Assembly: GCF_015668515.1 (NCBI RefSeq)
Contig: NZ_JADPFO010000001.1
Coordinates: forward strand, 373,331 to 437,330
Source of the DNA: Paraclostridium tenue
Lineage (GTDB): Bacteria > Bacillota > Clostridia > Peptostreptococcales > Peptostreptococcaceae
DNA: 64,000 bases
Reading direction: 5' to 3'
Shown here in pieces: positions 44,677 to 54,173 of this stretch (its first letter is position 1; the number at the start of each line of letters is the position of its first letter). The position numbers and the translations under genes were made by a program. The notes under the pieces were generated by a model, which was given only the letters and a program-made list of their open reading frames with translations, was not told where the DNA came from and searched no databases.

Positions 44677-45468
44677 ATGTTTACACTTACTGAAATAGTA
44701 CAGCCAAGCACATTAGAAGAAGCCTACTCAATATTAGTTAAAAGAAAGACTAATCAAATTCTTGGAGGAACAGCTTTTTTAAGAATGGGTAATAAAAGAA
44801 TAGGGACAGGTATAGAACTTTCAAATTTAAATCTAGATTATATAAGAGAAGATGACAAATTTGTGGAAATAGGCTCTATGACTACACTTAGAAGTTTAGA
44901 AACTAGTGATATTATAAATAATAATTTTAGTATATTAAAAGATGCTGTTAGAGATATAATTGGGGTTCAATTTAGAAATGTAGTAACAGTAGGTGGGAGT
45001 GTATTCTCAAAGTATGGCTTTTCTGATTTAATAGTAGCACTACTTTGCTTAGACACAGAAGTTGAAACTTATAAAGGTGGAAGGATATCTTTAGATGAGT
45101 TTTTAAATAAAGAATATGAAAAAGATATATTAACTAAAATATACATAAAGAAAAATAATAAAAAAGCAGTGTATAAATCTATGAGAAATGCTAAAAGTGA
45201 TTATCCAATACTTAATGTGTCTGTATCTAAAATAGACAATAACTTTAAAATATGTGTAGGTGCAAGACCACAAAGAGCTAAAGTAGCAATAAAAACTAGT
45301 GGATTTTTATCAAACAACGAAATAAATGATAAAAATATTGATATTGCTTTAGATATGATGGTAGATGAAATTAGATTTGGTTCTAATATGAGAGCATCAA
45401 AAGAATATAGGCTACAAATAAGTAAAGTATTAGTTAAAAGAGCAATCATGGAGGTTACAAAATGCTAG
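44677..45468 (+). CDS. Xanthine dehydrogenase-type FAD-binding subunit
   Basis: 263 residues of the CO-dehydrogenase/xanthine-dehydrogenase flavoprotein family. FAD-binding blocks NQILGGTAFLRMG near residues 26-38 and TVGGSVFSKYGFSD near 105-118. It passes electrons from the Fe-S subunit to its acceptor. First gene of an operon with overlapping starts: the 2Fe-2S gene begins seven bases before this stop. Ribosome-binding site AGGGAGGAAG. Confidence 0.88.
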   Translation: MFTLTEIVQPSTLEEAYSILVKRKTNQILGGTAFLRMGNKRIGTGIELSNLNLDYIREDDKFVEIGSMTTLRSLETSDIINNNFSILKDAVRDIIGVQFRNVVTVGGSVFSKYGFSDLIVALLCLDTEVETYKGGRISLDEFLNKEYEKDILTKIYIKKNNKKAVYKSMRNAKSDYPILNVSVSKIDNNFKICVGARPQRAKVAIKTSGFLSNNEINDKNIDIALDMMVDEIRFGSNMRASKEYRLQISKVLVKRAIMEVTKC

Positions 45469-45911
45469 TAGAACTTGAAGTAAATGGAAAATTAAGAAAG
45501 CTTGATATAGAGCCAGAAGAGTATTTAGTAGATAGCTTAAGAAAACTAGGGAACTTAAGTGTAAAAAGAGGTTGTGATACAGGATGTTGTGGGCTTTGTT
45601 CTATTTGGATAGATAAAAAACCTACATTATCTTGTGCAACATTAACAGTTAGAGCTTTAAATAAAGAGATAACAACTATAGAAGGATTAGAAAAAGAAGC
45701 TAGTGAATTTGCTGAAATTTTAGTTAATGAAGGCGCAGAACAATGTGGTTTTTGTTCGCCAGGATTTATAATGACAGTTTTAGCTATGAAAGAAGAACTT
45801 AACAATCCTACAGAAGAAGAGATAATACATTACTTAACTGGAAATTTATGTAGATGTACAGGGTATATGGGACAATTAAGAGCAATCAAAAGATATCTGG
45901 GGGTAAAGTAA
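45462..45911 (+). CDS. Xanthine dehydrogenase-type 2Fe-2S subunit
   Basis: 149 residues. Two 2Fe-2S sites: the plant-ferredoxin-like set C-x4-C-x2-C (GCDTGCCGLC region, near 40-47) with a further Cys, and the C-terminal set CGFCSPGFIM and LCRCTGY. This is the normal XdhC/CoxS arrangement. It links the molybdenum site to FAD. Overlaps the previous gene and is followed immediately by the large subunit. Confidence 0.92.
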   Translation: MLVELEVNGKLRKLDIEPEEYLVDSLRKLGNLSVKRGCDTGCCGLCSIWIDKKPTLSCATLTVRALNKEITTIEGLEKEASEFAEILVNEGAEQCGFCSPGFIMTVLAMKEELNNPTEEEIIHYLTGNLCRCTGYMGQLRAIKRYLGVK

Positions 45912-48176
45912 ATGAAAATAGTTGGAAAAGGAATACATAAAATAGATGGAATGGCTATAGCTACAGGAAAACCAGTTTATACTGACGATTTAGCATCTAA
46001 AGATGCTTTAGTAGTGAAAATATTAAGAAGCCCACATGCATATGCAAAAATAAAAAATATAGATACTTCAAGAGCATTAAAAATAGATGGAGTTGAATGT
46101 GTTTTAACGTATAAAGATGTTCCCAATAATAGATTTACACTAGCAGGACAATCCTATCCAGAACCATCTCCTTATGATAGATTAATACTTGAAGATACTG
46201 TTAGATATATTGGAGATGAAGTTGCTATAGTTGCGGCAATAGATGAAAAAACTGCTGTAAAAGCTATGAAAATGATAAAGGTTGAATACGAAGTATTAAA
46301 ACCTGTAATAGATATGGAAAAAGCTATAGATAATGAAGTAGTAGTACATGATGAAGATGTCCACTGTAATTTTGATATAGGTATGGAAAGAACAAGAAAT
46401 ATAGTGGCAAAACACTTATATGAAAAAGGTAATATAGAAGAAGAATTAGAAAAATGTGATTTAGTAGTTGAAGAAACATATTATACTCAAGCTCAAGCCC
46501 ATGCTATGATGGAAACTTATAGAGCATATAACTATTTAGATCATAATGGCAGATTAGTAGTAGTTAGTTCTACTCAAATTCCATTTCATGTAAGAAGACA
46601 TCTATCTAGAGCTTTAAATATACCTTCAAGTAAAATAAGAGTTATAAAGCCGAGAATAGGAGGAGGATTTGGTGGTAAGCAAACTGCTTGTGTTGAAATA
46701 TTCTCAGCTATAGTAACGCTTAAGACAGGTAAACCTGCAAAATTAATATATGATAGAAAAGAAACTTTTAACTGCTCTACAAGTAGACATGCAATGAAAT
46801 TAACTGTAAGAATGGGAGCTACTAAAGAAGGAGTAATAAAAGTTATAGATATAGATGCATTATCTGATACAGGAGCATATGGAGAACATGCTTCAACTAC
46901 ATTTGGTTTAGTTGGAGAAAAAACTATGCCAATGTATAATAAGTTAACTGCATCAAGATTTAAAGGTAATGTAGTATACACAAACAAAATGCCAGCTGGA
47001 GCACTTAGAGGTTATGGTGCAACTCAAGGATGTTTTGCTGTAGAATCAACTATAAATGTTTTAGCTCATAAGTTAAATATGGATCCAACTGAAATAAGAC
47101 TTAAAAATATAGTTAAAGAAGGGGAAACTAGTTTTGCTTATAATAAAACATTAAATAGTGTAGATTTAGTAAATTGTATAAAAAAAGGTAAAGAACTTAT
47201 AAAATGGGATGAAAAATATCCTTCTAAAAAAATGAATAATGGCAAAATTAGAAGTGTAGGAATGGCGCTAACTATGCAAGGGTCTGGTATTGCAGGAATA
47301 GATACTGCCAGTGCAGAAATTAGGTTAAATGATGATGGAAACTATACATTATTAATAGGATCAACAGATATGGGAACGGGAAGTGACACAATACTTTCTC
47401 AGATGGCTTGTGAAATACTTGAAACTTCTATGGAGAAAATAAATGTTATATCGGCAGACACTGATGTAGTTCCATATGATCCAGGTTCATATGCATCATC
47501 TACTACATATGTAACAGGTATGGCAGTTGTTAAAGCAGCTACTAAGCTTCGTGAAAAGATAATCGAAGTTGGAGCTAAAAGACTGGGCATAGATAAAGAA
47601 TATGCTGAATTTGATGGAGAGTATGTGCACAGTGAATGCAATAAAATATCTGTGTTTGATATAGCTGTTGACTTTACAGTTGGCCCAGAAAAAGAGCAAT
47701 TAATAGGTTATGCTTCTCATGGAAGTGAAGTGTCTCCACCACCTTTTATAGCAGGATTTGTTGAAACTGAAATGGATATAGAAACAGGAAAATATAAGAT
47801 ATTAGATTATGTAGCAGTTGTAGATTGCGGAACAGTTATAAATAAAAAATTAGCTAAAATTCAAGTTGAAGGTGGAATAGTTCAAGGTATAGGAATGGCT
47901 ATGTTTGAAGAAGTTAGACATACGGATAACGGACAAATGGATACAAATACATTTATGCAGTATAAAATACCTGCTAGATGTGATGTTGGTAATGTAATAG
48001 TTGATTTTGTAGAAACTCATGAGCCAACAGGTCCATTTGGAGCTAAATCTGTAGGAGAGGTAGTTATAAATACACCATTACCAGCTATACAAGAAGCTGT
48101 TTATAATGCTTGCAAAGTTAGGGTAAATAAACTACCTATAACACCTGAGAAAGTATTTTTAGGAATGCATAAATAA
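45912..48176 (+). CDS. Molybdenum hydroxylase large subunit (xanthine dehydrogenase-type)
   Basis: 754 residues. Molybdopterin-binding blocks IGGGFGGKQ (near 250), PAGALRGYGATQG (near 360) and the C-terminal GPFGAKSVGE with the catalytic glutamate. It hydroxylates aromatic heterocycles; with a purine permease upstream, xanthine or hypoxanthine is the likely substrate. Yqe/MocA/MoeA-like maturation genes at 54-56 kb suggest a cytidylated, possibly selenium-dependent cofactor. It begins at the base after the 2Fe-2S stop. A bidirectional terminator follows. Confidence 0.9.
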   Translation: MKIVGKGIHKIDGMAIATGKPVYTDDLASKDALVVKILRSPHAYAKIKNIDTSRALKIDGVECVLTYKDVPNNRFTLAGQSYPEPSPYDRLILEDTVRYIGDEVAIVAAIDEKTAVKAMKMIKVEYEVLKPVIDMEKAIDNEVVVHDEDVHCNFDIGMERTRNIVAKHLYEKGNIEEELEKCDLVVEETYYTQAQAHAMMETYRAYNYLDHNGRLVVVSSTQIPFHVRRHLSRALNIPSSKIRVIKPRIGGGFGGKQTACVEIFSAIVTLKTGKPAKLIYDRKETFNCSTSRHAMKLTVRMGATKEGVIKVIDIDALSDTGAYGEHASTTFGLVGEKTMPMYNKLTASRFKGNVVYTNKMPAGALRGYGATQGCFAVESTINVLAHKLNMDPTEIRLKNIVKEGETSFAYNKTLNSVDLVNCIKKGKELIKWDEKYPSKKMNNGKIRSVGMALTMQGSGIAGIDTASAEIRLNDDGNYTLLIGSTDMGTGSDTILSQMACEILETSMEKINVISADTDVVPYDPGSYASSTTYVTGMAVVKAATKLREKIIEVGAKRLGIDKEYAEFDGEYVHSECNKISVFDIAVDFTVGPEKEQLIGYASHGSEVSPPPFIAGFVETEMDIETGKYKILDYVAVVDCGTVINKKLAKIQVEGGIVQGIGMAMFEEVRHTDNGQMDTNTFMQYKIPARCDVGNVIVDFVETHEPTGPFGAKSVGEVVINTPLPAIQEAVYNACKVRVNKLPITPEKVFLGMHK

Positions 48177-48179
48177 TAT

Positions 48180-48212
48180 AAAAAAGTTAGGATATATATC
48201 CTAACTTTTTTA
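48180..48212. terminator. Bidirectional terminator
   Basis: AAAAAGTTAGGATA and TATCCTAACTTTTT form a perfect palindrome flanked by A and T runs. Confidence 0.92.
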
Positions 48213-48407
48213 TTAACAGTCAATCCAAGTAGATTTACCTGTATATATAAATTCTGTATGCTTACACTTAGGGCATACATATATTTCAAACATTAAGTGC
48301 TCTTCCACATCAAATATAGCTTTTAAAAAACCTCTATTAGCTTCTTGTGAATCAAATCTATACTCTTTTAAGAATTTAATTTCAGTATTACATCTTAGAC
48401 ATTTCAT
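48213..48407 (-). CDS. Small zinc-ribbon protein
   Basis: 64 residues with C3-x2-C6 (CLRC) and C44-x2-C47 (CPKC), plus a C-terminal cysteine, the standard zinc-ribbon pattern. The middle is a short beta/alpha segment. It converges on the hydroxylase operon and shares its terminator. Ribosome-binding site GGGGG. Function unknown; related small ribbons are common in clostridia. Confidence 0.7.
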   Translation of the reverse strand: MKCLRCNTEIKFLKEYRFDSQEANRGFLKAIFDVEEHLMFEIYVCPKCKHTEFIYTGKSTWIDC

Positions 48408-48590
48408 ATGATTACCCCCTAAATAATTGTTAAAATAATTATAAACTATATATTTGTGTAATTGGTTTCAATATAGTTACATATAATTAAAAGATAAAAT
48501 AGAGGATTGTAGATAAATTTGTAGTATATAAAATTCTAATAAATACATATTTTCAAATTTAATTTTATATAAATTGAAAAGAGGGATATT

Positions 48591-49397
48591 ATGAGTAGAG
48601 AACATGATGTAGTTAAGTCAAGTCATAGAGCATACACTAAAAATTCATTGATAAAAGATTTTAAAAGTATGGGTATTAAAAAAGGGATGACTATAATAGT
48701 TCACTCATCACTTAGTTCTATAGGGTGGGTTTGTGGAGGTCCTATAGCTGTTATAGATGCACTTATAGAGGTTATAGGAGAAGATGGAAATATAGTTATG
48801 CCTAGTCATAGTGGAGATTACTCTGAGCCTTCTTATTGGTGTAATCCTGAAGTACCAAAAAAATGGTATGAAATTATTAGAGAAGAGATGCCAGCATTTA
48901 ACCCAAAAACAACTCCATGTAGAGGTATGGGAATAATAGCCGAGACTTTTATTAAATATGAAGGAGTTAAGAGAAGTCACCATCCACAAGTATCATTTAG
49001 TGCTTATGGCAAGGATAAAAATTTTATAATTGAAAATCATAGTTTGGAATATGGATTGTCAGAAAATTCACCAATTGCTAGACTATATGATTTAGATTCA
49101 TATGTATTATTACTTGGAGTACCATATGATAACAATACATCGTTTCATTTAAGTGAATATAGAAGTGAATGTAGAGAAAAATTTATATCTGGAGCTCCTA
49201 TAGTTGAGAATGGTAAAAGAGTTTGGAAAGAGTTTTATGACTTGGAATTAGATTCTGATGGTTTTGGGTACATAGGAGAGTTATTTGAAAAAAATTATAA
49301 AGTTGTAAATTATAAAATAGGCAATGCTAATTGTAAGCTATTTTCTCAAAGAGAATGTGTAGATTTTGCAACAAAATTTTTATCGCAAAAAAGTTAA
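48591..49397 (+). CDS. AAC(3)-family N-acetyltransferase
   Basis: 268 residues of the antibiotic-NAT (AAC(3)) family. Conserved regions: IVHSSLSSIGWVCGGPIAVIDAL near residues 35-57, GNIVMPSHSGDYSEP near 66-80, and GRGxxAE-type RGMGIIAETF near 107-116, with HHPQVSFSA following. AAC(3) enzymes acetylate aminoglycosides, but many chromosomal members (YokD-like) have other or unknown substrates, so resistance is not implied. Monocistronic. Ribosome-binding site GAGGG. Confidence 0.87.
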   Translation: MSREHDVVKSSHRAYTKNSLIKDFKSMGIKKGMTIIVHSSLSSIGWVCGGPIAVIDALIEVIGEDGNIVMPSHSGDYSEPSYWCNPEVPKKWYEIIREEMPAFNPKTTPCRGMGIIAETFIKYEGVKRSHHPQVSFSAYGKDKNFIIENHSLEYGLSENSPIARLYDLDSYVLLLGVPYDNNTSFHLSEYRSECREKFISGAPIVENGKRVWKEFYDLELDSDGFGYIGELFEKNYKVVNYKIGNANCKLFSQRECVDFATKFLSQKS

Positions 49398-49485
49398 AAG
49401 ATTATGAAAATTATGGGAATTAAGATATAGAAATGGTTAAATTTATGTTATACTTATAATAATATAGGGAAATGGGGGGATATTA

Positions 49486-49776
49486 ATGAAAAATATAGAT
49501 TTAAGTAAACTAAGTATAGTGGATGATTTCAATTTAATTAATAGTCTTGTTGCAATGACTAAAGTTTATAAAAATATAGAAAATAAGGATATACCTAGAA
49601 TTGAAGAATATATACAAAATAAATTTACAGATAAAGAATTACTTGAAATAGGTTTAGATATAGTGAAAAATAAACAAAATAATATGAGTTATGAAGATAT
49701 AGAATATATAGCTAAAAAAAAGTTAAATGAATATATGGATAAAAAGGATGCACAAAGAGAAGCATTAAAAGTTTAA
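49486..49776 (+). CDS. Hypothetical helical protein
   Basis: 96 residues, all-helical look, acidic/basic, no cysteine, no membrane segment. Ribosome-binding site GGGGGG. Not recognised. It ends at a strong bidirectional terminator. Confidence 0.6.
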   Translation: MKNIDLSKLSIVDDFNLINSLVAMTKVYKNIENKDIPRIEEYIQNKFTDKELLEIGLDIVKNKQNNMSYEDIEYIAKKKLNEYMDKKDAQREALKV

Positions 49777-49797
49777 ATATTATATAAATCTAATAAA

Positions 49798-49852
49798 AAA
49801 TAAATAAAAGCTATACGAAAGATTAGATTTTCGTATAGCTTTTATTTATTTT
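49798..49852. terminator. Bidirectional terminator
   Basis: AAATAAAAGCTATACGAAA pairs with TTTCGTATAGCTTTTATTT around a seven-base loop; T runs on both strands. Confidence 0.92.
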
Positions 49853-50695
49853 TTATATTTCTGTAGTATTAACTTTATTATCATCATAGCTTACCCAGTC
49901 ACTAAAACTACCAGTATAAAGCTTATGTTTAATACCTGCCTCACTAAGTGCTAAACTATTAGGGCAAGCTGTTACACCAGAACCACAGTAAACTATAACT
50001 TCATTATAATCATTTAATTTACTAAAATGTTTTTTTAATTCATCTACAGATTTTAATTTAAAACTATCATCTTTTTTATCTAATATATCCATCCAGAAGT
50101 AATTTAAGGCACTTGGAATATGACCTGCTCTTTTGTCAACTGGTTCAAACTCTCCTAAATATCTTTTATGCTCTCTAGAATCAACTATAGCTACATCATC
50201 TTTATATAATCTTTCTTTTACATAATTCATATCAACTCTCATAGAGTCATTTACCCTAACTTCAAAAGAACCTTTTTTAATCTCGGGTATTTTATCATCA
50301 GTAATACCACCAATTTTTATAAACTCATTTATTCCACCGTTTAATACATAGACTTCACTGTGGCCTAAATACTTTAATATCCACCATAATCTAGAAGGAC
50401 CAGCTAAATCACCTTCATCATAACAAACTATTAAAGAATCATTATTTATACCTAAGTTTTCAAATGTATTTTTTAAGCTTTCTGAACCTGGGATTGGATG
50501 TCTACCACCATGAGCTTTGACTTCGCTAGATAGTTCAGTTTCTAAATCTACTCTTACTGCACCTTTTATATGATTTTTTTCATAACTTCTTTTTCCATAT
50601 TCTTTATCCATTAAATCAAATCTACAATCGACTATAACTAAATTTTCATTATTTAAATTTTCTTTCAACCATTTAGCATTAACTAAGTTTGTCAT
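49853..50695 (-). CDS. Thiosulfate/mercaptopyruvate sulfurtransferase (two rhodanese domains)
   Basis: 280 residues. N-terminal inactive rhodanese domain (NLVIVDCRFD, HIKGAVRVDLE, IVCYDEGD), then a catalytic one whose loop YCGSGVTACPNS near residue 237 has the active cysteine. It transfers sulfane sulfur to cyanide or thiols. Its leader contains a perfect 25-bp inverted repeat that ends at the ribosome-binding site AGGAGG. Sulfur handling could connect to the molybdenum-hydroxylase genes nearby, but that is inference. Confidence 0.9.
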   Translation of the reverse strand: MTNLVNAKWLKENLNNENLVIVDCRFDLMDKEYGKRSYEKNHIKGAVRVDLETELSSEVKAHGGRHPIPGSESLKNTFENLGINNDSLIVCYDEGDLAGPSRLWWILKYLGHSEVYVLNGGINEFIKIGGITDDKIPEIKKGSFEVRVNDSMRVDMNYVKERLYKDDVAIVDSREHKRYLGEFEPVDKRAGHIPSALNYFWMDILDKKDDSFKLKSVDELKKHFSKLNDYNEVIVYCGSGVTACPNSLALSEAGIKHKLYTGSFSDWVSYDDNKVNTTEI

Positions 50696-50706
50696 AAAAT
50701 TTCCTC

Positions 50707-50766
50707 CTAAGTATATATTAATTAGGTAATGGTTTTCATATCATTACCTAATTAATATATACTTAG
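50707..50766. repeat. Perfect 25-bp inverted repeat
   Basis: Arms 50707-50731 and 50742-50766 are exact reverse complements around a ten-base loop. In the rhodanese transcript the 3' arm runs into the ribosome-binding site at about 50703-50708. There is no T run, so it is a leader structure or operator rather than a terminator. Confidence 0.85.
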
Positions 50767-50944
50767 ATTGAAGAAATTTCAATACATTATAAAATTTACT
50801 TAAAATACTGAAAATAATAACTTTTTTAGATTTCTAAAAAAACGTTTAACTTATTGGAATAATATGTTAGAATGTTTACAAGAAAAGAAACCTTGTATAC
50901 TAAATACAGCAAAATACTATTCGTGACAATTAGGAGGTTAAGAG

Positions 50945-52138
50945 ATGAAATTTTCTTCAAGAATAAAATCAGTAGAAGCTTCAACTATAATGGAGCTATT
51001 AACTTATGCAGCACAAGCTAAAAAACAAGGAAAAAAAGTATATCATTTAAATATAGGTCAACCAGATATAAAGACTCCAGAAAACTTTTTTGAAGCTATA
51101 TCTAATGACAGGGAAAACGTATTAGAGTATGCTTTATCAGAAGGGTTACCAGAACTTAGAGAAGCTATACAAAAGTATTATAAAGAATACGATATAAACT
51201 TTGATATAGAAGATATATTAATATTAAATGGTGGTAGTGAAGCTTTATTTTTCACTATGATAACATTATGTAATGAAGGGGATAACATATTAGTACCTGA
51301 ACCATTTTACTCAAACTATAACAGCTTTGCAAATGCAGTTGGAGTTGAAATAAAACCTATAACTACACTTGCAGAAAACGGATTCCACTTACCTGCTAAA
51401 GAGGAAATCGTATCTAAGATAGATTCAAATACTCGTGCTATATTATTCTCAAATCCAGGAAATCCAACTGGAGTAGTTTACACTAAAGAAGAGATAAAAA
51501 TGATATCTGATATAGCTAAGGAAAATGATTTATGGATAATAGCAGATGAAGTTTACAGAGAGTTTGTTTATGAAGGTGAATATACTAGTTTAGGTAATGT
51601 TAAAGAAGTAGAAGATAGAGTTATAATAGTAGACAGTGTATCTAAAAGATATAGTGCATGTGGAGCTAGAATAGGTTCGCTAGCTTCTAAAAATAAAGAA
51701 TTTATGGGCGAAATATTAAAACTTTGCCAAGCTAGATTATCAGTTCCTACATTAGAGCAAGTGGGAGCAGTAGAACTTTATAAAACTCCAAACTCTTATT
51801 TAAAAGAAGTAAATGAAGAGTATAGAGAAAGAAGAGATGTATTATATAATGAGCTTATAAAAGTACCTGGAGTTATATGTAAAAAACCAACAGGGGCATT
51901 TTATATAGTTGCTAAATTACCAGTAAAAAGTGCTGATGATTTTGTTAAATGGATGTTAAGTGACTTCGAAATAGATGGAGAAACTGTAATGCCTTGTCCA
52001 GCAGAAGGATTCTATAAAACAGAAGGTCTTGGAGTTGATGAGATAAGACTTGCTTACATACTAAATAAAGAAGACTTATCTAAAGCAGCTAAGATATTAA
52101 AAGAAGGATTAGAAGCTTACTTAAATTTAAATAAATAA
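50945..52138 (+). CDS. Class I/II aminotransferase (aspartate aminotransferase-like)
   Basis: 397 residues. Fold-type I PLP enzyme: substrate-binding HLNIGQPDIKTP near residues 34-45, NPGNPTG near residues 175-181, PLP lysine in VDSVSKRYSACG near residue 239. Aspartate or broad-specificity amino-acid aminotransferase; exact substrate undecided. Ribosome-binding site AGGAGG. Monocistronic with a terminator. Confidence 0.87.
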   Translation: MKFSSRIKSVEASTIMELLTYAAQAKKQGKKVYHLNIGQPDIKTPENFFEAISNDRENVLEYALSEGLPELREAIQKYYKEYDINFDIEDILILNGGSEALFFTMITLCNEGDNILVPEPFYSNYNSFANAVGVEIKPITTLAENGFHLPAKEEIVSKIDSNTRAILFSNPGNPTGVVYTKEEIKMISDIAKENDLWIIADEVYREFVYEGEYTSLGNVKEVEDRVIIVDSVSKRYSACGARIGSLASKNKEFMGEILKLCQARLSVPTLEQVGAVELYKTPNSYLKEVNEEYRERRDVLYNELIKVPGVICKKPTGAFYIVAKLPVKSADDFVKWMLSDFEIDGETVMPCPAEGFYKTEGLGVDEIRLAYILNKEDLSKAAKILKEGLEAYLNLNK

Positions 52139-52143
52139 ATTAT

Positions 52144-52177
52144 AAAAGACTTATACATTTGTATAAGTCTTTTTAAT
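52144..52177 (+). terminator. Rho-independent terminator
   Basis: AAAAGACTTATAC pairs with GTATAAGTCTTTT, with T run. Confidence 0.92.
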
Positions 52178-52274
52178 ATAGGAAAATACTATGATATAAC
52201 AAAATATGTGTCTTATACAATTTGATTGTGTATAAGAATTCATTTTTTGAATAGATTTGATATGGGGTGATTTT

Positions 52275-52928
52275 TTGAATATTGAACTATTTTTACAATT
52301 ATCATGTGGTATTTTCTGGATTATGACTTATATAATAATAATCTATAAAAGTTTTAAAGATAAAACTTGCGGAATGCCTTTATTTGCATTAGCTCTTAAT
52401 TTAGCTTGGGAATTTACATTTAGCTTTATATATCCACCAGAAAATTTACTAATGGCTAGAATTATGTTCATTTTATGGTTAATTCTTGATTTAATAATAT
52501 TATATACATTTTTTAAATATGGATATGAAAATTTAAAATATAAAAATCTTATAACTAAGAAAGAACTAAATATATTTGCTATACTAGATATATTATTTTT
52601 AATAATATTTATAATTTTATTTGTTAATGATATTTCAATTTTATATGAAAATAGTATAGTTCAAGCATCAGGATTTATTGCAAACTTACAAAATTTAATT
52701 ATGTCTATATTATTTGTCAACATGATTTTAAATAGAGGAAATACTTTAGGTCAATCAATATTTATAGCAATCTTTAAGTGGATTGGAACTTTAGCTATAG
52801 CTATTTTAAAATTTTCTAATATGTTACCATCAACAAATACAGAATTACTTATTATAATGTTAATTCAAGTGTTTGACATAATTTATATACATCTAACTTA
52901 TAAAATTTCTAATAGAAAATGCAATTGA
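52275..52928 (+). CDS. Seven-TM protein resembling transmembrane terpene cyclases
   Basis: 217 residues from TTG 52275, positioned after GGGGTG; an earlier in-frame TTG (52257) lies before that site. About seven hydrophobic segments. The second segment reads ALNLAWEFTFSFIYP, closely like the NxxWExxxxFxYP stretch of Pyr4/PaxB-type integral membrane terpene cyclases; the last segment has an Asp in the right place (QVFDIIYIHL). Fungal members protonate and cyclise prenylated substrates using that Glu and Asp. Here there is no prenyltransferase beside it, so the reaction is unknown. Alternative: an unrelated membrane family with a similar motif. Confidence 0.5.
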   Translation: MNIELFLQLSCGIFWIMTYIIIIYKSFKDKTCGMPLFALALNLAWEFTFSFIYPPENLLMARIMFILWLILDLIILYTFFKYGYENLKYKNLITKKELNIFAILDILFLIIFIILFVNDISILYENSIVQASGFIANLQNLIMSILFVNMILNRGNTLGQSIFIAIFKWIGTLAIAILKFSNMLPSTNTELLIIMLIQVFDIIYIHLTYKISNRKCN

Positions 52929-52991
52929 AAATTTAGACATATTAATATAAAATCTAAAATATATAAAATATGCTTTGGGGGAGGAAATTAT

Positions 52992-54158
52992 ATGTCTAAT
53001 GAAGTTTTTAATAAGGGAGTAAATCGAATAGGGACAAATTCAGTTAAATATGATAAATATAAAGAAAATTTTAATACAGATAGAGATGATATAATTCCTA
53101 TGTGGATTGCTGATATGGACTTTGAAACTTGCGATGAAATAACAAAAGCTTTAATTAAAAAAGTATCAACTGGAAATCTTGGATACGATACAGTAAAAGG
53201 TTATAAAGAAGCAGTCGTTAATTGGATGAAAAAAAGACACGATTTAGATATAAATACAGAAGATATAGTATATACACCTGGAGTTGTGACAGCTATAAAC
53301 TTTTTACTTAAAATTCTTGTAAAAGAAAATGATAAAGTATTAGTACAATCACCCGTATATCATTCTTTCTTTAGAGTATTAAATGAAAATAAATGTGATA
53401 TAATTCAAAGTGAATTAGTAATAAATGATAACAGATATGAGATAGATTTTAATGAATTTGAAAGAAAAATAGCTACAGGGGTTAAGGTATTTATATTATG
53501 TAACCCTCACAACCCTATAGGTAGGGTATGGACGTTAGAGGAACTTGAAAGAATAGTAGAAATATGTGAAAGCTACAAAGTATTTATAATAAGTGATGAA
53601 ATACATTCTGACTTGATATTTAAAGGATATAAACATAATTCTTTAACAAAAGTAGCTCCATATTATAAAGATAATATAGTTACGTTAACAGCACCTAGCA
53701 AAACGTTTAACTTAGCTGGATTATACACATCAAATGCTATTATAACTAATGAAAGTTTGAGAAATGAATATAAAAAATTATTTTCAACAGAACCTAATGT
53801 ACTTGGTGCTGAAGCTTTAATAGCAGCATATAATAAAGGCGAGTCTTGGCTTGATAGACTTCTTATCTACATTGAAAATAATTATAATTATGTAGTTAAA
53901 TATATAAGTGAAAATATACCTAAGATTAAAGTAATAAAACAAGAAGGAACTTTCTTAACTTGGCTAGATTGTAGAAATTTAGGTCTAGATGATGAAGATT
54001 TAGCAAGATTTTTTATAGATAAAGCAGGATTAGCATTAAGTAGTGGAATAGGATTTGGAAATGGTGGAAGTGGATTTATGAGAATGAATATAGGTTGTCC
54101 TATATCAACTATTAAAGAAGCTTTAAATAGAATTAAAGAAGCAGTAGATGCTATATAA
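52992..54158 (+). CDS. MalY/PatB-type cystathionine beta-lyase
   Basis: 388 residues, PLP fold-type I. MalY/PatB features: DIIPMWIADMDFE near residues 34-46, CNPHNPIGRVW near residues 172-182, PLP lysine in TAPSKTFNLAGLY near residue 237. Such enzymes cleave cystathionine and other C-S compounds; some also act as aminotransferases or regulators. It is 15 bases before yqeC and may be co-transcribed with the molybdenum maturation genes, perhaps as a sulfur source; the link is inference. Confidence 0.85.
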   Translation: MSNEVFNKGVNRIGTNSVKYDKYKENFNTDRDDIIPMWIADMDFETCDEITKALIKKVSTGNLGYDTVKGYKEAVVNWMKKRHDLDINTEDIVYTPGVVTAINFLLKILVKENDKVLVQSPVYHSFFRVLNENKCDIIQSELVINDNRYEIDFNEFERKIATGVKVFILCNPHNPIGRVWTLEELERIVEICESYKVFIISDEIHSDLIFKGYKHNSLTKVAPYYKDNIVTLTAPSKTFNLAGLYTSNAIITNESLRNEYKKLFSTEPNVLGAEALIAAYNKGESWLDRLLIYIENNYNYVVKYISENIPKIKVIKQEGTFLTWLDCRNLGLDDEDLARFFIDKAGLALSSGIGFGNGGSGFMRMNIGCPISTIKEALNRIKEAVDAI

Positions 54159-54173
54159 ATACTGGAGGAGTAT

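Noticed and set aside
46586..46987. 133-codon minus-strand frame inside the hydroxylase large subunit
   Set aside because: It is antisense to strongly conserved XDH blocks, with no ribosome-binding site.
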